Source of the DNA: Fibrobacter succinogenes
GTDB lineage: Bacteria > Fibrobacterota > Fibrobacteria > Fibrobacterales > Fibrobacteraceae
Length of the DNA stretch: 64,000 nucleotides
Direction: 5' to 3'
Assembly: GCA_902779055.1 (NCBI GenBank)
Contig: CACZAD010000008.1
Coordinates: 1 to 64,000 of the forward strand
A program made the position numbers and the translations under genes. Below the pieces are notes generated by a model. That model was not told where the DNA came from, ran no database searches, and was given only the letters and a program-made list of their open reading frames with translations. Positions 41,666-50,893 of this stretch are shown here, piece after piece (position 1 is the first letter of the stretch; every line of letters begins with the position of its first letter).

Positions 41666-43189
41666 ATGAAAAAATTGATGTTACCGTTTTTGCTTGCTTT
41701 AGGAACGGTTCTGCTGGCGTGTTCCGATGATGTTTTGAATGGTGCTTTGGATGATGCTGGTGTCGTTGCGATCAATGATCGTGAAATTGCTGGCGTTACG
41801 CAGAAAGGACCCTTTTTGATGGGTTCGTCGGTGACTATTCAAGAACTCGATGGACAAACCTTGGTTCAGACCGGGAAAAGCTTTAAAGCTTTTGTAAAAA
41901 GCAACCAGGGTGATTTCTCCATCAAGGATGTAAGTCTTGTTTCTCAATACGCAATGCTCGAAGTCGAAGGCTATTTTCGAAACGAAGTTACAGGACAAAA
42001 TTCTGGTGGAATGATTCTGTTGAACGCTTTGACGGACTTAAGAAAACGTGACCGTGTGAATGTGAACTTGCTTACCCATATTGAATCCGGCCGAATTCTT
42101 AATCTTGTCCAAAAGCATGGACTTTCTGTTGCCGCTGCGAAAAAGCAGGCTGAACAGGAACTCTTTTCGTCATTTGGTTTTATGAAAGGAAATGTTGCTC
42201 CAGAAGATATGGATCTCTTTTCAAAAAATAATGATGGCGCAAAGTTGCTTGCTGTGAGTGTGCTGATGCTGCAGGACAGTTCGTCGGACGCCGATTTTTC
42301 GGAACGGATGTCCAAGGTCGCTTTCGCTTTTGCGGAGAATGGTTCGTGGTCAGGGACGGATCGCGCAAAAATTGCAGATTGGGCGATGCGCTCCGAAATT
42401 GCAAATGATTCCGGTTTAAGTGTGCTGCAAAGAGTTCGGGAAAATCTGGAATCCTGGAATGAGTCTGTCCCTCCGTTTGAGGAGTATATAAACCTCTTTT
42501 GGACTAACGAATATGGGTTGGGGGCGTGTAGTGATGCAAACTTTCATGAGGTTCGTTCCAACATAAACGAGAACAGCTTGTTTTACCTTGATGAGTTCGT
42601 GTGCAACTCGAATCATCGCTGGAGCTTGATGGCGTATCGAGAAAATGCAGGCGATATCAATGTTGCTGGCGTTTATTGGGCTCCCAGAAATGTCGGTTGT
42701 GAAAGCCAAGATGATATGACCTTTGGAGGCTATGATGATACTGAAGAAGCTTTGGTGATTGACAAGCAATGCCTTGCTTATGGAGGGTATTTCTCGGCTT
42801 CTGATATATTCGGGAGTTACTACTCCGCAGCTATGGATGTGTGCCCGGATGGATATCGGTTGCCGACGCGGGAAGAAGCTCAGGCGCTGATAGATGCGTA
42901 TGGTGGCGCTGAGAATGCCGCTGCGGGGTTGCGGTCGGTAGATGGCTTTGCTGCCGTGATGAGTGGTTATGTGAATCCGATTTCGATAGGTTCTTTATAT
43001 TCGGATGTTCATTCGATGACCGGATTTTGGACATCGACCTCAAATACATGGCTGGATTCAGCGTTCAATGTGTATGTGACGGATCACTATTATTTGAAGA
43101 TAGACGCGAATGGCGCTACCATTGATAGTGTCAATCTTAAAAACAACGCGTCTATGAAGATATCGGTACGTTGCGTAAGGGATTTATAA
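41666..43189 (+). CDS. Cassette 1 lipoprotein B, one Fib_succ_major domain
   Basis: This 507-residue lipoprotein (lipobox TVLLACSD) has AGGAG 8 nt before the ATG, which decides the start over an earlier ATG at 41648. The shared module begins at IAGVTQKGPFLMGSSVTIQELD and includes VSLVSQYAMLEVEGYFRNEVTG, LLAVSVLMLQDSSS and FEEYINLFWTNEYGLGAC. The C-terminal domain starts near VAGVYWAPRNVGC and has DVCPDGYRLPTREEAQALIDAYGG, GFWTSTSNT and ISVRCVRDL. It is 10 nt after lipoprotein A and very similar to the gene at 47749. The last ~100 residues differ most between the two. Confidence 0.88.
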   Translation: MKKLMLPFLLALGTVLLACSDDVLNGALDDAGVVAINDREIAGVTQKGPFLMGSSVTIQELDGQTLVQTGKSFKAFVKSNQGDFSIKDVSLVSQYAMLEVEGYFRNEVTGQNSGGMILLNALTDLRKRDRVNVNLLTHIESGRILNLVQKHGLSVAAAKKQAEQELFSSFGFMKGNVAPEDMDLFSKNNDGAKLLAVSVLMLQDSSSDADFSERMSKVAFAFAENGSWSGTDRAKIADWAMRSEIANDSGLSVLQRVRENLESWNESVPPFEEYINLFWTNEYGLGACSDANFHEVRSNINENSLFYLDEFVCNSNHRWSLMAYRENAGDINVAGVYWAPRNVGCESQDDMTFGGYDDTEEALVIDKQCLAYGGYFSASDIFGSYYSAAMDVCPDGYRLPTREEAQALIDAYGGAENAAAGLRSVDGFAAVMSGYVNPISIGSLYSDVHSMTGFWTSTSNTWLDSAFNVYVTDHYYLKIDANGATIDSVNLKNNASMKISVRCVRDL

Positions 43190-43207
43190 AAAAGGGAGGA
43201 TGGTGAT

Positions 43208-44677
43208 ATGAAAAAGATGACTTTGTTTGTGTCGTTTGTTGTTCTCTGTTTGCTTTGCGGTTGTTCTGCGGAAAAGCCAATGGATGTTTCTGGTGTTGGG
43301 ACGCATTTTGATGGAACTGTTGATGGCGTTTCGCAAAAAGGTCCTTTTTTGACGGGATCCACGGTGACCCTTCAGGAGCTTGATGCAAGCTCTTTGGGAC
43401 AGACTGGAAAAAGTTTTAAGGGAATGATTATGAACGATAAGGGAGAGTTCGCGATCAATGATGTTGATTTGAACTCCCCGTATGCACTGCTCGTGGCCAA
43501 TGGGTATTTTCGCAATGAAGTGACTGGAGAAAAATCGAGTGGAACGATCATCATGATGGCGATTGCTGATTTGTCGAACCGTTCTCATGTGAATATCAAT
43601 TTGTTGACCCATTTGGAATATGAGAGAATTCGTGTGCTGTTGGAACAAAAGAAAATGTCTTTTGCCGATGCCAAAAACACGGCGGAACAAGAAATATTCT
43701 CAAACTTTTTTGAGGTGTCCGCTTCAGAGAATGCTGAAAACTTGAATATTTTTGGGAATAGCGAAGGGGACAAGGCTTTGCTCGCGATAAATGTCCTTTT
43801 GCTGGGCGATTTAAGTGAACCGGAATTTATGGAGCGCTTGGTCGCGTTAAGCGATGATTTTGCCTGTGATGGTGTTTGGAACGATACCCTTCTCAAGGCG
43901 AAAATTGCGGATTATGCTTGTGGGTTGAGTATGTGGGGCGAGCTTGCGAAAATCCGCAAGAATATGGAAGCCTGGAAAATTGCCGATGTCCCGGCGTTTG
44001 AACCTTATGTGAATCGTTTTTGGGCGGACCAGTATGGTCTTGGAAAATGCGATGCTTCGAATGTGGGCGAACACAAGAAGAATGCGAATGAAACCAGTGC
44101 TTTCTATGGTATGAATTTTGTCTGTGACAAGGATAGCGGCTGGGTCGCGAATAAGAATGAATTTTATGGCGGTTGTGATTCCTGTTCTGTGATGAGGGAT
44201 TCCCGTGATGGCCATGTGTATAAATATATGAATATAGATGGAACGGACTGGATGGTTTCAAATCTCAGGTATGACAACGGGGATTTTGAATGTTTGCTTG
44301 GAAATTGCGAGGATTATGGTTATCTCTATAAAGATCCTGGCACAACAAAGTTTAGTGAAGGTTATTACTATGCCTATAATCCCGACGACCCTGCTGCTGG
44401 CATATGCCCCAGTGGCTGGCGCGTCCCAATATCGGATGATTTCCGTCATTTGCTCTATGATGCTTCCGATGATGAAAAGAAGCAGCTTTTTTCGGAAGCG
44501 GAACGGGATGCCGTTTTTGCGGCAGGAGGTGACTCAACTTCTTATTGGAGTGCCTTTATTTCGCTTTCTCGAAGAACTTGTGATTGGCGTTCTGCGTTGG
44601 ATGTGTTTAGTGACGGTTCTTTGGATATATCTCTAAAAGAGTCGGGTAGAGCGTTTGTCCGTTGCGTAAGAGATTAG
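43208..44677 (+). CDS. Cassette 1 lipoprotein C, one Fib_succ_major domain
   Basis: This 489-residue lipoprotein (lipobox LLCGCSAE) has GGGAGG before the ATG. The shared module starts at GVSQKGPFLTGSTVTLQELD (about residue 41) and runs to about 310, with VDLNSPYALLVANGYFRNEVTG, LLTHLEYERIR, ALLAINVLLL and VPAFEPYVNRFWADQYGLGKC. The Fib_succ domain (about 325-489) has GTDWMVSNLRYDNGD, GICPSGWRVPISDDFRHLL, SYWSAFISLS and FVRCVRD. It closes cassette 1 before a strong terminator. The gene at 49257 is its near-duplicate. Confidence 0.88.
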   Translation: MKKMTLFVSFVVLCLLCGCSAEKPMDVSGVGTHFDGTVDGVSQKGPFLTGSTVTLQELDASSLGQTGKSFKGMIMNDKGEFAINDVDLNSPYALLVANGYFRNEVTGEKSSGTIIMMAIADLSNRSHVNINLLTHLEYERIRVLLEQKKMSFADAKNTAEQEIFSNFFEVSASENAENLNIFGNSEGDKALLAINVLLLGDLSEPEFMERLVALSDDFACDGVWNDTLLKAKIADYACGLSMWGELAKIRKNMEAWKIADVPAFEPYVNRFWADQYGLGKCDASNVGEHKKNANETSAFYGMNFVCDKDSGWVANKNEFYGGCDSCSVMRDSRDGHVYKYMNIDGTDWMVSNLRYDNGDFECLLGNCEDYGYLYKDPGTTKFSEGYYYAYNPDDPAAGICPSGWRVPISDDFRHLLYDASDDEKKQLFSEAERDAVFAAGGDSTSYWSAFISLSRRTCDWRSALDVFSDGSLDISLKESGRAFVRCVRD

Positions 44678-44703
44678 TATAAAGTTTATTTTTCGATATG
44701 AAA

Positions 44704-44732
44704 CCTCGTTAGGAAACTAGCGAGGCTTTTTT
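44704..44732 (+). terminator. Terminator of cassette 1
   Basis: CCTCGTTAG-GAAA-CTAGCGAGG forms a 9-bp stem with a GAAA loop, followed by TTTTTT. The palindrome of cassette 2 begins at the end of this T-run. Confidence 0.9.
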
Positions 44733-44761
44733 ATGTTCTCAGAACATGTAGGGTATGTTCT
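44732..44761 (+). promoter_or_regulatory. Palindrome plus half-site, candidate operator of cassette 2
   Basis: ATGTTCT-C-AGAACAT (44733-44747) is a perfect 15-bp palindrome. TATGTTCT is repeated 22 nt downstream of the first copy (44754-44761). The same arrangement, with a different sequence, precedes cassettes 3 and 4. Confidence 0.6.
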
Positions 44762-44808
44762 GAAATGTTGAAAATTTTGAAAATACTGAAAAATTGGTAA
44801 AATTTTAC

Positions 44809-44856
44809 GAAAAACGCCAATTTTATGTCCTGAATGTACTAGAAAAGGTATATTTG
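44809..44856 (+). promoter_or_regulatory. Candidate promoter of the cassette 2 regulator
   Basis: CGAAAAACGCCAATTTTATG is followed about 20 nt later by TATATTTG (44849-44856), which matches the TAnnTTTG element. The regulator ATG begins exactly 5 nt later and no ribosome-binding site is present. Confidence 0.55.
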
Positions 44857-44861
44857 TACCT

Positions 44862-45686
44862 ATGAAGGAAATCGTTGAATATACGGATTATCGCAAGTAC
44901 ATCCAGGATTACTATGACGAACGCAAACGCACTTCGGCGTTTTCTTGGCATATGTTTGCACAGAAGGCGGGCTTTGCGTCGGATGTCTACTTGAAGTATG
45001 TTTGCGAGGGTAAGAAAAACCTGAGTGTCGGTTCTGCGGGTTCTGTCGCAAGCGCTATGGACCTTGCCGGTTTTGAACAGACTTATTTTGTCCTGATGGT
45101 TTCGTACGCCCATGCAAAAGATGACAAGACGAAGCGTGCCGCATTCGAGGAACGCTGTGCGCTTGCGAATGCCCACAAGATGCGTATTCTGGGGGATGAA
45201 GAGTTCAATTATTTTAAATCGTGGAAAAATTCTGTGATTCGAGAATTGGCTCCGCATATGCCCGGCGCAAAGCCTCTCGAAATGGCGCGTGCCTGCAAAC
45301 AAAAGATTTCTGCAACGGAAGTTTCCGAGACGCTTGACTTCTTGGTAAAAGCGAAACTTTTAAAAAAGGACAAGAATGGAAACTACCAGCAAACGGATAA
45401 GGCCATCAGGATGGCGCCTGTGGAGGCCGTTCCCTTGGCGGCCCGCGATTTGCAGCGCCAGATGGGTGAGTTTGCGATACAGTCACTGGATTTGCCAATT
45501 TCTGAACGTGTGATGTCGGGCTATACGCTTGGCCTTACGGAACGTGCTTACGAACGGATAAAAAAGGAAGTGGAGGAGTTCTACCGGCGTGTTGTCGCGA
45601 TTGCGACGGAAGAAGACGATACGGAGCGGGTTTACCGCTTGAATGTGCAGCTGTTCCCGATGAGCGAATGGTTGAATAAAAAATAA
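44862..45686 (+). CDS. TIGR02147/DUF4423 regulator of cassette 2
   Basis: This 274-residue protein is closely related to the regulators of cassettes 3 and 4. The opening EIVEYTDYRKYIQDYYDERKR is nearly invariant. A helix-turn-helix-like segment follows (FSWHMFAQKAGFASDVYLKYVCEGKKNLS), then a winged-helix-like segment (ISATEVSETLDFLVKAKLLKKDKNGNYQQTD) and the tail RVYRLNVQLFPMSEW. WHMF replaces the WREF of the other three. The ATG lies 5 nt after TATATTTG. The first lipoprotein of the cassette follows after 26 nt. DNA binding and autoregulation are inferred. Confidence 0.87.
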   Translation: MKEIVEYTDYRKYIQDYYDERKRTSAFSWHMFAQKAGFASDVYLKYVCEGKKNLSVGSAGSVASAMDLAGFEQTYFVLMVSYAHAKDDKTKRAAFEERCALANAHKMRILGDEEFNYFKSWKNSVIRELAPHMPGAKPLEMARACKQKISATEVSETLDFLVKAKLLKKDKNGNYQQTDKAIRMAPVEAVPLAARDLQRQMGEFAIQSLDLPISERVMSGYTLGLTERAYERIKKEVEEFYRRVVAIATEEDDTERVYRLNVQLFPMSEWLNKK

Positions 45687-45712
45687 ACGGGTTTAAATAC
45701 GGGTAAGAAGAA

Positions 45713-47737
45713 ATGAGATGGAATGTTTATAAAAAATTTAGGAACGGTCTAGCAAACGCATTGTCGATTGCCCTTACGACTGTTTTTATGGCGGGCTGCT
45801 CGAACGAAAACGTTGCTGGTGGCGCTTCGGGCGATGCCGGCGTTGTTTCGGGGGATACAGTGGACTGTGTGATCAAGAATCGTGAAATTGCGGGTGTGAC
45901 GCAGAAGGGCCCGTTCTTGACCGGTTCTTCGTTGACTGTCCAGGAACTTGATGGCGAGACTCTGGCCCAGACTGGAAAAAGCTTTAGGACGAGAGTGAAT
46001 AGCGATCAGGGCGATTTTGTGCTTGGTGGCGTAAGTCTTGTGTCGCCGTATGCCTTGCTGGAAGTGAACGGTTATTATCTGAATGAAGTCACTTGGGAAA
46101 AATCCGATGGAATGATTGCGTTAAATGCTCTTACGGACTTGTCGGACCGTAGCCATGTGAATGTGAACATTCTGACCCATTTGACGGTAGACCGTATTTT
46201 GACTTTGATACGACGCGATGGAAAAACATTTGCCGAAGCTAAAAAGCAGGCTGAAAGGGAAGTCTTGGAGTCCTTTGGCTTTACAGGCGTTATTGAAAGT
46301 AGTGAAGAATTGAATTTGTTTGAAGAAGGAAATGGCTTGGTACTGCTTGCTATATCGGTTCTAATGCAAGGTGAGAGGGCTGAAGCCGAGTTCTCTGAAC
46401 TTCTTGCGAAAGCGACCATTGCATTTGCTGATAGCGGAATCTGGAGTGGACCGGAAAAGGGTGAAGTTGCGGATTGGGCGTTCCTGACAGAAAAGGAATA
46501 TTGGGATGCAGGTCATAGTGCCACTAGGCCCTTAATCACCGAGATTAAGAAAAATGTGGAGTCTTGGAATGTGGACCCTTTGAAGAGGGAATATTATGCA
46601 GATTCTACTTTGGAAGTGTATATATATGATTTTTGGGTAAAAGAATATGGACTTGGTGAGTGTAGTGAAGAGAACTTGGGTGAAATACGTAATAATACAG
46701 ATGTATATAGCAAGTTCTATGATATGACGTTTAAATGCGATGGAGACTATCATAAGCATTGGATTTTGATGGGTGTCGCTGATCTTTCGAACTCCGATAC
46801 GTTTCGAATAGCTGATTTGCAAGAGGAAAAGACGTATAAGATGAAACGCTTTGGGGATACCTTTTGGATGACTGGCAATTTGCAGTATCGCTCAAAGCCT
46901 TGGAAAGGTGAGTATGAATCTGCATTGAAAATTTGCCCTGTAGGATCTCGTTTGCCTCGATATGACGAAGTTGAAAATTTGTTGTTGCAATATGGTGGTG
47001 CCGGGAAAAGTGTTGCTGATTCGTTAATGAAGGTGGATGGCTTCAATGCGCTGCAGGACGGGCTCTTTAGTATAGATTTTTGGTGGTATGATGAAAATGG
47101 CCTTAGACAAGAATATGAACAAAAGGGTGTCGCGATATGGATTTCGACGAAGGATATTTATTCTTATGAAAATTTTGTTTTATGGATTGATTCTGCAGGG
47201 GCTGAAATAAAACAGATTACTGACTATTTTTCTGGTGCTTCTGTTCGTTGTGTTGTTGGTCCAGAATCGGGTAAAAAACAGGATGCTCGTGAACAGAAAT
47301 AGTATAGTGAGGACAGCTACATAAAAGATGTGCGCGATGATGAAGTGTACCGTTTTACTGAAATAGATGGCAAATATTGGTTGGCGGAAAACCTGCGCTA
47401 TAGAGAACCTGTGCTGGATGCTTCGATGTGCGATAATGATGGCTGCCGATATTCATGGCTTGAGGCTGTAGGCTCTGATTCCGCTTACAATGTATGTCCC
47501 GAAGGTTGGCGTCTCCCTAGCAGGACGGATTGGGGAGAATATGATCCGTATGATTTTAGTGTGAAGCCTTCTGGTAATACTGGATTTTGGACAAGTTCTG
47601 ATACCACGTATGTGGTACAATACGGTGATGGATATGCCGAAGGAGCCTGGATGATTGATTTACGTGATAAAGATGCTGGAGTGTGGCTTAAAGAAAAACT
47701 GAATCGTTATTCTGTTCGCTGCGTAAAGGATAAATAG
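45713..47737 (+). pseudogene. Cassette 2 lipoprotein A, interrupted by an in-frame TAG
   Basis: The reading frame from 45713 encodes a lipoprotein (lipobox FMAGCSNE) with the complete shared module (IAGVTQKGPFLTGSSLTVQELD) and the first Fib_succ domain, then stops at TAG 47300-47302 after 529 residues. The same frame continues to 47737 with a second domain: YWLAENLRY, VCPEGWRLPSRTDW, FWTSSDTT, YSVRCVKDK. The intact paralogue at 39517 has CAG (Gln) where this gene has TAG. The second domain has also lost about 50 residues after RTDWGE compared with that paralogue. The first 529 residues could still be made and exported. Confidence 0.82.
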
Positions 47738-47748
47738 GGAGGCTGGGT

Positions 47749-49239
47749 ATGAAAAAAAGGATGTTGCTCTTTTTGCTTGCTTTGGAAATAGTGCTTTTGG
47801 CGTGTTCCGGTGGTGATGTTGCGGGAGGCGCTTCGGGTGATGCGGGCGTCGTTGCGATCAAGGATCGTAAAATCGCAGGTGTTACGCAGAAGGGTCCCTT
47901 CTTGACGGGATCTTCGGTGACGATCCAGGAACTCGATGGACAAACCCTAGTCCAAACAGGGAAAAGCTTTAAAGCTTTTGTAAAAAACAATCAGGGTGAT
48001 TTCGCCATCAAGGATGTAAGCCTTGTTTCCCAATATGCGTTGCTAGAAGTTGAAGGCTATTTTCGAAACGAAATTACAGGAAAAAATTCTGATGGAATCA
48101 TTCAATTAAACGCCTTGACGGATTTGAGAAAACGTAATCATGTGAACGTGAACTTGCTTACACATCTTGAAGCGGGTCGAATTCTTAATCTTGTTCAAAA
48201 ACATGGGCTTTCCGTTGAAGTCGCAAAAAAACAAGCTGAACAGGAACTTTTTACGTCTTTTGGATTCATGAATGAAAATACAGTTCCAGAAGATATGGAT
48301 ATTTTTTCGGAAAAAAATGGTGGTGCGATGCTGCTTGCTGTAAGTGTGCTGATGCTGCAAGACAGTTCGTCGGAGGCGGATTTCTCGGAACGGATGTCTA
48401 AAGTCGCTTTTTCTTTTGCCGAGAACGGAATGTGGTCGGGAACGGATAGAGCGGAAATTGCGGATTGGGCCGTGTATTCCGAAGTTGCAAATGGTTCTGA
48501 TTTAAGTGTGCTGCAAAGAGTTCGGAAAAATCTGGAATCCTGGAATGAGTCTGTCCCTCCGTTTGAGACGTATATCAACCTTTTTTGGTCTAACGAATAT
48601 GGTTTGGGTCCGTGTAGTGATGCAAACTTTCATAAGGTTCGTCCTAACATAAATGAAAATAGCTTGTTTTATCTGGATGAGTTCGTGTGTAACTCGAATC
48701 ACCGCTGGAGCTTGATTGCGTATCGAGAAAATGCAGGCGATCTCAATGTTGCTGGAGTTTATTGGGCGCCTAGAAATGTTGGATGTGAAAAACAGCAGTC
48801 CTTAAGTGGATATTATCCAGGTTCTGATATGGCTTTAAAGAGGGAAAAAATGGTAAAAAAACAGTGTATTGTTTATGGCGGGTACTTTTATGCATATGAA
48901 GCTTCGAGTGTGTGTCCGGATGGATATCGGTTGCCGACGCGCGAAGAAGCTCAGGCATTGATAGATGCGTACGGCGGAAGTGAAATGGCGGCCGTTGGCC
49001 TGCAATCTGTAGATGGCTTTGCTGCAGTGAAGGGCGGTCGTATTGCGAGGGTGGCGTATGGCTTGGATTATACGAATAACATTGCAGAAGAATATAAGTC
49101 TGTTCACGATGTTGGCGAATTTTGGACGTCGACCTCAGAATCGGAACCCCGTTACTTTTTGAATATCGGCTCGAATGGAGCTTTCGTTGATGGAGGTGAT
49201 TATAGTCGTCGGTCTGTTCGTTGCGTAAGGAACTTTTAA
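47749..49239 (+). CDS. Cassette 2 lipoprotein B, one Fib_succ_major domain
   Basis: This 496-residue lipoprotein (lipobox VLLACSGG) is the counterpart of the gene at 41666. The shared module has IAGVTQKGPFLTGSSVTIQELD, VSLVSQYALLEVEGYFRNEITG, LLAVSVLMLQDSSS and FETYINLFWSNEYGLGPC. The Fib_succ domain has VCPDGYRLPTREEAQALIDAYGG, EFWTSTSES and RSVRCVRNF. GGGAGG precedes the ATG by 7 nt. Identity with its counterpart is high up to the middle of the C-terminal domain and then falls sharply, with insertions and deletions around the FWTS segment. Confidence 0.88.
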   Translation: MKKRMLLFLLALEIVLLACSGGDVAGGASGDAGVVAIKDRKIAGVTQKGPFLTGSSVTIQELDGQTLVQTGKSFKAFVKNNQGDFAIKDVSLVSQYALLEVEGYFRNEITGKNSDGIIQLNALTDLRKRNHVNVNLLTHLEAGRILNLVQKHGLSVEVAKKQAEQELFTSFGFMNENTVPEDMDIFSEKNGGAMLLAVSVLMLQDSSSEADFSERMSKVAFSFAENGMWSGTDRAEIADWAVYSEVANGSDLSVLQRVRKNLESWNESVPPFETYINLFWSNEYGLGPCSDANFHKVRPNINENSLFYLDEFVCNSNHRWSLIAYRENAGDLNVAGVYWAPRNVGCEKQQSLSGYYPGSDMALKREKMVKKQCIVYGGYFYAYEASSVCPDGYRLPTREEAQALIDAYGGSEMAAVGLQSVDGFAAVKGGRIARVAYGLDYTNNIAEEYKSVHDVGEFWTSTSESEPRYFLNIGSNGAFVDGGDYSRRSVRCVRNF

Positions 49240-49256
49240 AAAAGGAGGATAATCAG

Positions 49257-50693
49257 ATGAAAAAGATGACTTTGTTTGTGCAGTTTGTTGTTCTCTGTTT
49301 GTTTTGCGGATGTTCTTCGGAAAATCCAATGGAGTTTCCAGGAGTAGGAACGCATTTTGACGGAACCGTTGATGGCGTTTCGCAAAAAGGTCCTTTTTTG
49401 ACGGGATCCACGGTAACCCTTCAGGAACTTGATGCGAAATCCTTGGAACAGACTGGAAAAAGTTTTAAGGGAAAGATTACGAATGATAAAGGTGAGTTCG
49501 CGGTCGATAATGTTAATCTGGACTCTCCGTATGGACTGCTTGTGGCCAATGGGTATTTCCGTAATGAGGTGACGGGGAAAAAATCGAGTGGAACGATAAC
49601 TTTGATGGCATTTGCGGATTTATCGAACCGTTCTCATGTGAATGTCAATTTGCTGACCCATTTGGAATATGGGAGAGTTCGTGTGTTGCTGGATCAAAAG
49701 AAAATGTCTTTCGTAAAGGCCAAAAATAAGGCGGATCAGGAAATTTTCTCAAACTTTTTTGATATGTCTATTTCTGAAAAAGCCGAAAACTTGAGTATTT
49801 TTGAGGATAGCGAAGGGGGCAGGGCTCTGCTCGCGATAAATGTCCTTTTGTTGGGAAATTTAAGTGAATCGGAATTTATGGAACGTTTGATTGCGTTAGG
49901 CGATGATTTTGCCCGTGATGGCGTTTGGAACGATGCCCTTCTCAAGACGAAAATCGCGGATTATGCTTGTGGATTGAGTGTATGGGGCGAACTTCTGGAA
50001 ATTCGCAAGAATATGGAAGCCTGGAAAATTGCCGATGTCCCGGCGTTTGAACCTTATGTGAATCGTTTTTGGGCGGACCAGTATGGCCTTGGAACATGCG
50101 ATGCTTCGAATGTGGGTGAACGTAAGAAGAATGCGAATGAAACTAGTGTTTTCTATGGCATGAATTTTATCTGTGACAAGGATAGCGGATGGGTTGCTAA
50201 TAAGAATGAATTATCTGTGATGTGGGATCACCGTGATGGCCATATCTATAAATATATGAATATAGATGGAACGGATTGGATGACGTCAAATCTCAGGTAT
50301 GACAACGGGGATTTTGAATGCTTCCTCGGAAACTGCGAGGATTATGGTTATCTCTATAAAGATCCTGGAGTATGGAGAACTTTTTTAGAAAGCAATTACG
50401 GTAACCCTGCTGGTATATGCCCTAGTGGCTGGCGTATTCCTGTATTTGAGGATTATGAACATTTGAAAAAATATGCTTCTGAAAATGACATAAAACCGCT
50501 TTTCTCGGAAGCTGAAAGGAACATCATTTTGGCGTCAGGGGTTGATTCGACTTCTTATTGGCTTGGGGATGTTGCGGTATCACAGCGGTATGGAGAACGG
50601 CGTCAAGCCTTGGATGTGTATCGTAGTGGTCGTTTTTATTTTCATGTGAAAAAAAGGGGTGATGCCGTCTTTGTCCGTTGCGTCAGAGATTAG
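49257..50693 (+). CDS. Cassette 2 lipoprotein C, one Fib_succ_major domain
   Basis: This 478-residue lipoprotein (lipobox LFCGCSSE) is nearly a copy of the gene at 43208. AAAGGAGG 10 nt upstream decides the start. The shared module begins GVSQKGPFLTGSTVTLQELD and includes LTHLEYGRVRVLL, ALLAINVLLLG and VPAFEPYVNRFWADQYGLGTC. The Fib_succ domain has GTDWMTSNLRYDNGD, GICPSGWRIPVFEDYEHL, SYWLGDVAVS and FVRCVRD. A stretch of about eight residues present in the copy at 43208 (YGGCDSCS) is missing here. It closes cassette 2. Confidence 0.88.
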   Translation: MKKMTLFVQFVVLCLFCGCSSENPMEFPGVGTHFDGTVDGVSQKGPFLTGSTVTLQELDAKSLEQTGKSFKGKITNDKGEFAVDNVNLDSPYGLLVANGYFRNEVTGKKSSGTITLMAFADLSNRSHVNVNLLTHLEYGRVRVLLDQKKMSFVKAKNKADQEIFSNFFDMSISEKAENLSIFEDSEGGRALLAINVLLLGNLSESEFMERLIALGDDFARDGVWNDALLKTKIADYACGLSVWGELLEIRKNMEAWKIADVPAFEPYVNRFWADQYGLGTCDASNVGERKKNANETSVFYGMNFICDKDSGWVANKNELSVMWDHRDGHIYKYMNIDGTDWMTSNLRYDNGDFECFLGNCEDYGYLYKDPGVWRTFLESNYGNPAGICPSGWRIPVFEDYEHLKKYASENDIKPLFSEAERNIILASGVDSTSYWLGDVAVSQRYGERRQALDVYRSGRFYFHVKKRGDAVFVRCVRD

Positions 50694-50734
50694 TAATGAG
50701 GCTGGTGCCAACAAATTGTTAGGAGAAAAATGTT

Positions 50735-50762
50735 GCCTCCGCCGGAATGGCGGAGGCTTTTT
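50735..50762 (+). terminator. Terminator of cassette 2
   Basis: GCCTCCGCC-GGAAT-GGCGGAGGC is followed by TTTTT. The palindrome of cassette 3 starts 2 nt later. Confidence 0.9.
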
Positions 50763-50763
50763 C

Positions 50764-50792
50764 TGTGTTCCTGGAATACATCTTTGTGTTCT
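50764..50792 (+). promoter_or_regulatory. Palindrome plus half-site, candidate operator of cassette 3
   Basis: TGTGTTCC-T-GGAATACA (50764-50780) has 8-bp arms with one mismatch. The half-site TGTGTTCT recurs 21 nt downstream (50785-50792) and is followed by AAAG and a second TTCTAAAA. Confidence 0.6.
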
Positions 50793-50838
50793 AAAGTTCT
50801 AAAATTTGCATTATTTCTGCAAATATGGTAAAATTTGA

Positions 50839-50888
50839 CTAAAAACGCCATTTTTGTATTCTGAAAACTGCGGAAATGTCTATATTTG
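50839..50888 (+). promoter_or_regulatory. Candidate promoter of the cassette 3 regulator
   Basis: CTAAAAACGCCATTTTTGTA is followed 24 nt after TTTTTG by TATATTTG (50881-50888). The regulator ATG begins exactly 5 nt later, with no ribosome-binding site. Confidence 0.55.
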
Positions 50889-50893
50889 TACAC

